64,000 bases of DNA from CAYNZP01 sp964401835 (GTDB taxonomy: Bacteria; Planctomycetota; Phycisphaerae; SM23-33): assembly GCA_964401835.1 (NCBI GenBank), contig CAYNZP010000007.1:1-64000 (forward strand). Reading direction: 5' to 3'. The stretch's first letter is position 1. The number at the start of each line of letters is the position of its first letter. This document shows positions 59,837 to 64,000 of the stretch, in pieces. The notes beneath the pieces were generated by a model that saw nothing but the letters and a program-made list of their open reading frames with translations, did not search any database and was not told the DNA's origin. The position numbers were made by a program, and so were the translations under genes.

Positions 59837-61726
59837 CTAAAAAAGGCCTTGATCCTGGGAGGCAAGAGCCTTGTCTCTCAATTGCCTTACGACGCTTAAT
59901 GCCGCATCGTTTACATCCGCCAGCCATCGTCTGGTTCTGGAAGAATCTGTCGTCTTTGTCCAGGCTGTAGTCACCAATTCGTTATGTTCTTTCTGTGAAG
60001 CGGAACCCGGTATTTCCAGCAAAGCTGGATCGAAGATAGCACATGGAATCAACTCACTACCCGTTGCAGCCACCCTGATCTCCAGACAATAGGCGACGGG
60101 CGAACCATTGGCTATGTCGTAGACACAAACACAACTGATGGGGCTCAACTCACCGGATCGGAAAATATTCATCCTCCGCAAATCAGTTCTAAGTTGTCCC
60201 GAAAAAAGACTATCTATCCTTGCCGATATTGCCCGGCAAACAACCTCGATATCCAAGTCGGCGTTAAGCGGAATAACCTTTTTCGTTTCAAGCACCACGG
60301 GCCATGTAAATGGACGGCTCAGCACCTTGTGTTTTTCGATCTCCTGCAGGACTTGATGAGGCTGGGGGAAATCTCCACGCAGGGTATCTTCATGGGAGAT
60401 ATTCATCAGAGGATTGGGCTGCAGTTCATCGATTCTGGTTTCTAAGTCACGATAATCCGGCTCGAGTTTTCGTGCCTTATCAAAGAATTCAAACGCCATC
60501 TCAGGTTCTTTCAGTTTGGCCAGAAGATCGGCCAGGGCATACAAAGACGGCACAGCGGTTTTATCCTGACCGAGATTTTCGACCAGCCCAAGACGAGATT
60601 CCAGTTCCCACAACACTCGGTCCTGTGCCTTGGCGGCATCGGCGAGTATCATTGACGCCTCTGCGGAAAAACCTTGCTCTGTAAGTTGTCGAGCTATTTG
60701 ACTGATACCGCGCTGGGACTGAGGGTCGCTACCGCCGATAAGTTGCCTGGCCTGCCTGATCTTTGAATCTCGCCACCTACGATCAGTATCCGAGCGGGAT
60801 TTGGTTAATAGCTCGCACGACAATCCCCTGCAAACTCTTAAATACCCGTCGCTTATCTTCACGCCGGCTCTCAAAGTATCATCCAAGTGCCAAATTCGCC
60901 CGCCATCGGCTCCGACAGTCATCAATGTGATACTATCGATCCAGCCTACAGAAAACACACCGCCGTTTAGCGATGTTTGCATCTGAGGTTTTTCAAAGTC
61001 GCAAGACCATATTTTCAAGGTAGAGTCCTCTAAGCCGGCGGTGGCGACTTTCTTATCCCCACACGCCAAGGAGCAAAAATCGCCTTTATGTGCGGAAATC
61101 TTTCTATACCCAAAATCACTTTTAACGTCATATATATGAAGCTCTCCGCTTCGTGAAGGGCATATCAAAAGGCCTGTAAAGGGATCATAATCCAAGCATG
61201 TCAACGCCGGCACCCGGGGCAGTTCAATCTGCTCGCCTGCAAACTTTTCCTCAAGTGTATCCATGTCCCATATGCGAACAAGACCGTCTTTACCGAAACT
61301 AGCCAACAACAGTGAACCGATCCTGCAAAGTGCGAAAACTCCCCCGGTGTGCGCATTGATCTGGCCCAGCTTTTTCTTTTGCGGTAATGACCAGACATTG
61401 ATACGGCCGTCAATACCCCCGGTAACGAATATCTCATCCGTACAGAAGGCGATACCGGTAACACCACCCTGATGAAACATGTCAAACAAAGGTAATGAAT
61501 TAGCGGAGGCCCGATAGTTTTCGAGCCTATGGACGTGAATCAAGCCGGCTCGTGTTCCAACGGCGACATATTCACCGGCTGGTGATATTGCCAGGGCGTA
61601 GACCGAATATCCCTTCGAAAAACCGACAATCTCTAATGTCGAGAAGTCGTGCTCAACTCCGGCGGCCATCAATAATGCGGGCTTCGGGCCGCCACATCCC
61701 AGAAATATCACACCGCTATCCGCCAC
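59837..61726 (-). CDS. WD40 repeat protein with helical and C-terminal domains
   Basis: Start is GTG 61726 after GGGAG. Residues about 1-310 form a beta-propeller of WD40 repeats (VYALAISPAGEYVAVGTRAG, FVTGGIDGRINVWSLP, LASFGKDGLVRIWDMD, VATAGLEDSTLKIWSCD). Residues about 320-460 are helical with TPR-like character (LIGGSDPQSQRGISQIARQL, ALADLLAKLKEPEMAFEFFD). The C-terminal 170 residues are a domain that I do not recognise. No signal peptide or membrane segment is present. It is probably a scaffold that brings the kinase and its substrate together. Confidence 0.8.
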   Translation of the reverse strand: MADSGVIFLGCGGPKPALLMAAGVEHDFSTLEIVGFSKGYSVYALAISPAGEYVAVGTRAGLIHVHRLENYRASANSLPLFDMFHQGGVTGIAFCTDEIFVTGGIDGRINVWSLPQKKKLGQINAHTGGVFALCRIGSLLLASFGKDGLVRIWDMDTLEEKFAGEQIELPRVPALTCLDYDPFTGLLICPSRSGELHIYDVKSDFGYRKISAHKGDFCSLACGDKKVATAGLEDSTLKIWSCDFEKPQMQTSLNGGVFSVGWIDSITLMTVGADGGRIWHLDDTLRAGVKISDGYLRVCRGLSCELLTKSRSDTDRRWRDSKIRQARQLIGGSDPQSQRGISQIARQLTEQGFSAEASMILADAAKAQDRVLWELESRLGLVENLGQDKTAVPSLYALADLLAKLKEPEMAFEFFDKARKLEPDYRDLETRIDELQPNPLMNISHEDTLRGDFPQPHQVLQEIEKHKVLSRPFTWPVVLETKKVIPLNADLDIEVVCRAISARIDSLFSGQLRTDLRRMNIFRSGELSPISCVCVYDIANGSPVAYCLEIRVAATGSELIPCAIFDPALLEIPGSASQKEHNELVTTAWTKTTDSSRTRRWLADVNDAALSVVRQLRDKALASQDQGLF

Positions 61727-61790
61727 TTATCTCCCATACCTCCAGTAAGCACTGATGCTAAGAATAACGAAAATACTTGGCCAAAAGCTG

Positions 61791-62654
61791 TTATCCATAC
61801 TGCTGAATGACCGTGTAACGCCCATCCTGACTTGTGGGTGAAACCCCAGCGATCATTTTTTGATAATATTTCGGCAGCGGTACGGTGTAATTAACACCGC
61901 CATTTAAAAACGCCGTTCCCATCTCGGCCTTTTCCTTTGGGCTGCCCCGGCGGTCACTTTGAGTTGCAATATAGGGACCGAGATATTCCTTCTTGAAAAG
62001 ATCGAGAAGATTACCGTATCTGGCCACATCCAGACGCTCTTTCTGCTCTTCCAGTGGAGGTGTATAACCGTCATTTACAGGCAGGCCATAAAACTTTTCC
62101 GAACCTGTCTGAAAATTAGCAGATGACATATTCTCCGTTGAAGAGTTAACAACATCCTCCAGTCCGGTTGATAAACCCAAGCTACTTGCCTGCCACACCG
62201 AAATGCCTTTGGCCTTTCTAAATGTGCCGTCAATTAAGCCCCGCAGCCTGTTACATCGCGAGATTATTCTCTTTACGGCATTTTCGCCCGCCCTGTACTT
62301 GACGGTGGGTTTATGACTGGATTTGTTCAGCCGCGACCGACCCTTCTGGAGCTCGTTCAGACTGGACTTTTCTTCCCTTACGGCAACTGTCAGCCAGTCG
62401 GCGATTCCCTTAAGCCGCTTTTGAAGACGACCGATCCGGGCCTGTGCGTTTGCCTGGTCATGCAATACAGCCTGCAGAACCTTTTGTTGTTGCGAAGATT
62501 GATATTGATCTAGAACCTTCAAGTTTAGCGACAATCGGCTCTTGATCGCAGCTATATCACTGGCCGCACTGGCCGCGGCGTTAACTGCAGATTCGAATTC
62601 GGTGATCAATCCGAAAACTTCTCTTTCTACTTTTGCAAGAGATTTACCTTCCAT
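61791..62654 (-). CDS. Coiled-coil protein, 287 aa, unknown
   Basis: ATG 62654 follows TTTGGAGAAG. The first 150 residues are a predicted coiled coil, KVEREVFGLITEFESAVNAA and QARIGRLQKRLKGIADWLTV. The rest is less regular and ends with Tyr- and Pro-rich segments (YTPPLEEQKERLDVARYG, VNYTVPLPKYYQK). I know no family for it. It lies between the small Lys-rich protein gene and the WD40 gene, all in one direction. Confidence 0.65.
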   Translation of the reverse strand: MEGKSLAKVEREVFGLITEFESAVNAAASAASDIAAIKSRLSLNLKVLDQYQSSQQQKVLQAVLHDQANAQARIGRLQKRLKGIADWLTVAVREEKSSLNELQKGRSRLNKSSHKPTVKYRAGENAVKRIISRCNRLRGLIDGTFRKAKGISVWQASSLGLSTGLEDVVNSSTENMSSANFQTGSEKFYGLPVNDGYTPPLEEQKERLDVARYGNLLDLFKKEYLGPYIATQSDRRGSPKEKAEMGTAFLNGGVNYTVPLPKYYQKMIAGVSPTSQDGRYTVIQQYG

Positions 62655-62698
62655 ATCTTCTCCAAATCTCAAACATTCAAATACGCTTACGGATCAAA

Positions 62699-63223
62699 TC
62701 AATTCTTGAAGGCCACCTTAGCGCCGTGAACGGTCTTTTTCTGTTTCTCGATCTCCTTCTCGCCGCCCTTTCGGTCCTTTTCCTGGGCCTTCTTTGAATC
62801 GTCAAGGAATTTGTGGTCGGCCTCACCGCCCTTTTTAGCATCGTCCATCATCCGCCTTGCCTTCTTTGTGTCGATTTTTGAAATCGCCTTGGAGATATTC
62901 TTGATATCCGCCTTTGTCTGGCCGCTACGATGCTGCATTTCTTTTTCCGTCGTCATGGCCTTCTGGAAAACCTTCTTTTCCAGTTCATCCGACTGTTTTT
63001 TGTGTTCCTCGTCCGTCTCACTGGCCGCATCTTTGACAGCCTTCTTCACAGCGTCGGCGCCTTCCTTTGTGCCGCCGAGTTTTAGATTTCGGGCCGTATC
63101 GACCTCGGTCTTCTTGTCCTTTTCCACCTTTGCGGCATCTTTGAGACGCTTTCGCTTGTCCTTTTCCCGCTTTGAAATTTCACTTTTAATATCACTTCGA
63201 GATCTCGGCTTATCCATGCTCAT
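62699..63223 (-). CDS. Highly charged Lys/Glu-rich coiled-coil protein
   Basis: ATG 63223 overlaps the HerA-like gene stop as ATGA and follows AAGGGG by 7 bases. The 174 residues are over 40 percent Lys, Glu, Asp and Arg, with no Trp, Tyr or Cys and few other aromatics. Stretches such as KREKDKRKRLKDAAKVEKDK predict one long helix. It could be a spacer or adaptor in a complex, or bind nucleic acid. I recognise no family. Confidence 0.65.
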   Translation of the reverse strand: MSMDKPRSRSDIKSEISKREKDKRKRLKDAAKVEKDKKTEVDTARNLKLGGTKEGADAVKKAVKDAASETDEEHKKQSDELEKKVFQKAMTTEKEMQHRSGQTKADIKNISKAISKIDTKKARRMMDDAKKGGEADHKFLDDSKKAQEKDRKGGEKEIEKQKKTVHGAKVAFKN

Positions 63224-64000
63224 CGAATTACCCCTTTTCCAATTGACTCTTGTAACAACTCGTCGATCTTGTCCTGCAACTGACTGAAATTCGAAACAGT
63301 ATCCCTGAAATCTTCGACTATGAGGTTATTGAACTGATCTTCCAGCTGCTGAAGCAATTTTTTCACCTGATGAGAATCTTCAGCCGCCTTCCCAATGGAA
63401 ACACTCACGGATTCGGTGCGTCGGAGATAATCGATCTCCACTGAATGCTTAAGCTTGTCCTTCGCGACCAGCAGCAGATACTTTATATCCTCCAGCTCCG
63501 CTCGTTGCTGAGAAGCATCCTGCAATTCAAGCGTCTGTGTTAATCTCCCGATGCACTGCTTCAATTCGATGTTGGCATCTTCAATGCCTTTGGAAAGTTC
63601 ACTTTGCCTCTCAAACAGGTCGATAAGAGCCATCATCGCCCTTTTCACGTTACCCCCGATGAACCACTCATCTTTTTCCAAAAACCGCAGAACTTCGGCG
63701 CCTATAGGGATTTCTTTATCTTCCAAACCAAGATACGCATTGGAATTAAGGCAACGAACGCGCCGCGGCCGATACAGCCCTTCGGTGTAAAAGTATGCTT
63801 CGCCGGGAGATAGCCGCGCGATCTGCTCGATCTCCATCTTCCCCATCAGCATAGCCCCGCCCAATTCCTCGCGATCCTGGCTGCTTACCAAACGATGGGC
63901 GAGTTTTGTACCGGTGTTTTTAACTACCTCCGGCGCGACGGTCGACGGCAATTGATCGGCTATAATTATCCCTTCCCCCAGTGCCCTAAGCTCCGCCAGC
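63220..64000 (-). CDS. HerA-like (DUF87) ATPase, 5' end outside window
   Basis: The minus-strand frame is open to the right edge, so this is the C-terminal 260 residues or so of a longer protein. The first residues inside the window, LAELRALGEGIIIADQLPST and VAPEVVKNTGTKLAHRLVSS, then LGGAMLMGKMEIEQIARLSP and GEAYFYTEG, are the late ATPase core of HerA/FtsK-type pumping motors, after the Walker B strand. A coiled-coil C-terminal tail follows (about 150 residues). HerA-like ATPases work as hexamers on DNA and recur in DNA repair and anti-phage systems. It is the first visible gene of the kinase operon. Confidence 0.78.
   Translation of the reverse strand, partial: LAELRALGEGIIIADQLPSTVAPEVVKNTGTKLAHRLVSSQDREELGGAMLMGKMEIEQIARLSPGEAYFYTEGLYRPRRVRCLNSNAYLGLEDKEIPIGAEVLRFLEKDEWFIGGNVKRAMMALIDLFERQSELSKGIEDANIELKQCIGRLTQTLELQDASQQRAELEDIKYLLLVAKDKLKHSVEIDYLRRTESVSVSIGKAAEDSHQVKKLLQQLEDQFNNLIVEDFRDTVSNFSQLQDKIDELLQESIGKGVIR

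Noticed and set aside
1..64000. CRISPR arrays, rRNA genes and replication origins
   Set aside because: Looked for short regular direct repeats, conserved rRNA segments and DnaA-box clusters while reading; none was seen. A computed search would be needed to exclude weak cases.

Overview
The window looks like a chromosome segment from a PVC-group bacterium, most likely Planctomycetota (class Phycisphaerae) or a close relative such as Lentisphaerae. The grounds are the PEP-CTERM-tailed exported proteins, a type II prepilin of the DUF1559-like kind, a DNRLRE/LamG/CBM9-type exported protein set, many intracellular glycoside hydrolases, a large SSS symporter, a Ser/Thr kinase with zinc ribbons, and Shine-Dalgarno starts with moderate GC. 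The assignment is inference; no rRNA or tRNA gene is present to test it.

Layout. 1-1.4 kb: the end of a plus-strand operon of small unknown proteins (zinc ribbon, HTH). 1.9-4.1 kb: exported proteins (a subtilase-like protein with altered catalytic residues, a 36-residue exported peptide, a matrixin-like metalloprotease with PEP-CTERM tail). 4.7-7.9 kb: a compact ubiquitin-like conjugation cassette on the plus strand, made of DUF2958, a 35-residue ORF, a beta-grasp ubiquitin-like protein, a protein joining an E2-like domain to a RING-like array of cysteine pairs, a JAMM/MPN peptidase and an E1-like ThiF protein. This is the most exciting region. 8.2-17 kb (minus strand): SSS symporter, a GH32-like enzyme with fructokinase and the ribulose-monophosphate pair HPS/PHI, and a DUF4091 (GH123-like) protein. 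17-25 kb (minus): broken sugar ABC transporter, large exported CBM9/GH-like protein, LamG protein, prepilin, PEP-CTERM DNRLRE protein and a LacI regulator.

25-32 kb is a scrapyard of mobile DNA: one complete IS4-like element with inverted repeats and a 9-bp target duplication, fragments of IS3, IS4 and IS256-like elements, a copied piece of the SSS symporter, half of an AraC regulator, and one intact gene, a GH112 galactosyl-hexosamine phosphorylase. 31.8-46.6 kb (minus) is a glycan and deoxysugar utilisation block: fucose mutarotase, a deleted fucose isomerase, GHL6/GH42M-type hydrolase, HAD phosphatase, D-lyxose isomerase, PfkB kinase, GH38, GH95, a TIM-barrel epimerase, metallophosphoesterase and GH32-like paralogues. 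46.8-48.4 kb: PiT phosphate transporter with its DUF47 partner. 48.6-54.4 kb (minus): a second sugar route of amidohydrolase, fucose-type isomerase, mutarotase, class II aldolase and FGGY kinase, with a broken AraC gene on the opposite strand. 55.7-64 kb (minus): a coherent operon of HerA-like ATPase, two coiled-coil proteins, a WD40 protein, a giant zinc-ribbon Ser/Thr kinase with membrane domain, and a small zinc-ribbon membrane protein.

Working together, the sugar genes suggest import of oligosaccharides by symporters and cleavage inside the cell (nearly all the hydrolases lack signal peptides), feeding of fucose-like, galactose, mannose and fructose units into isomerase-kinase-aldolase routes. 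The two non-metabolic islands (the ubiquitin-like cassette and the kinase/WD40/HerA operon) are candidates for regulatory or defence functions. Operon borders are repeatedly marked by dead insertion sequences and truncated genes, so this is a region of active rearrangement.
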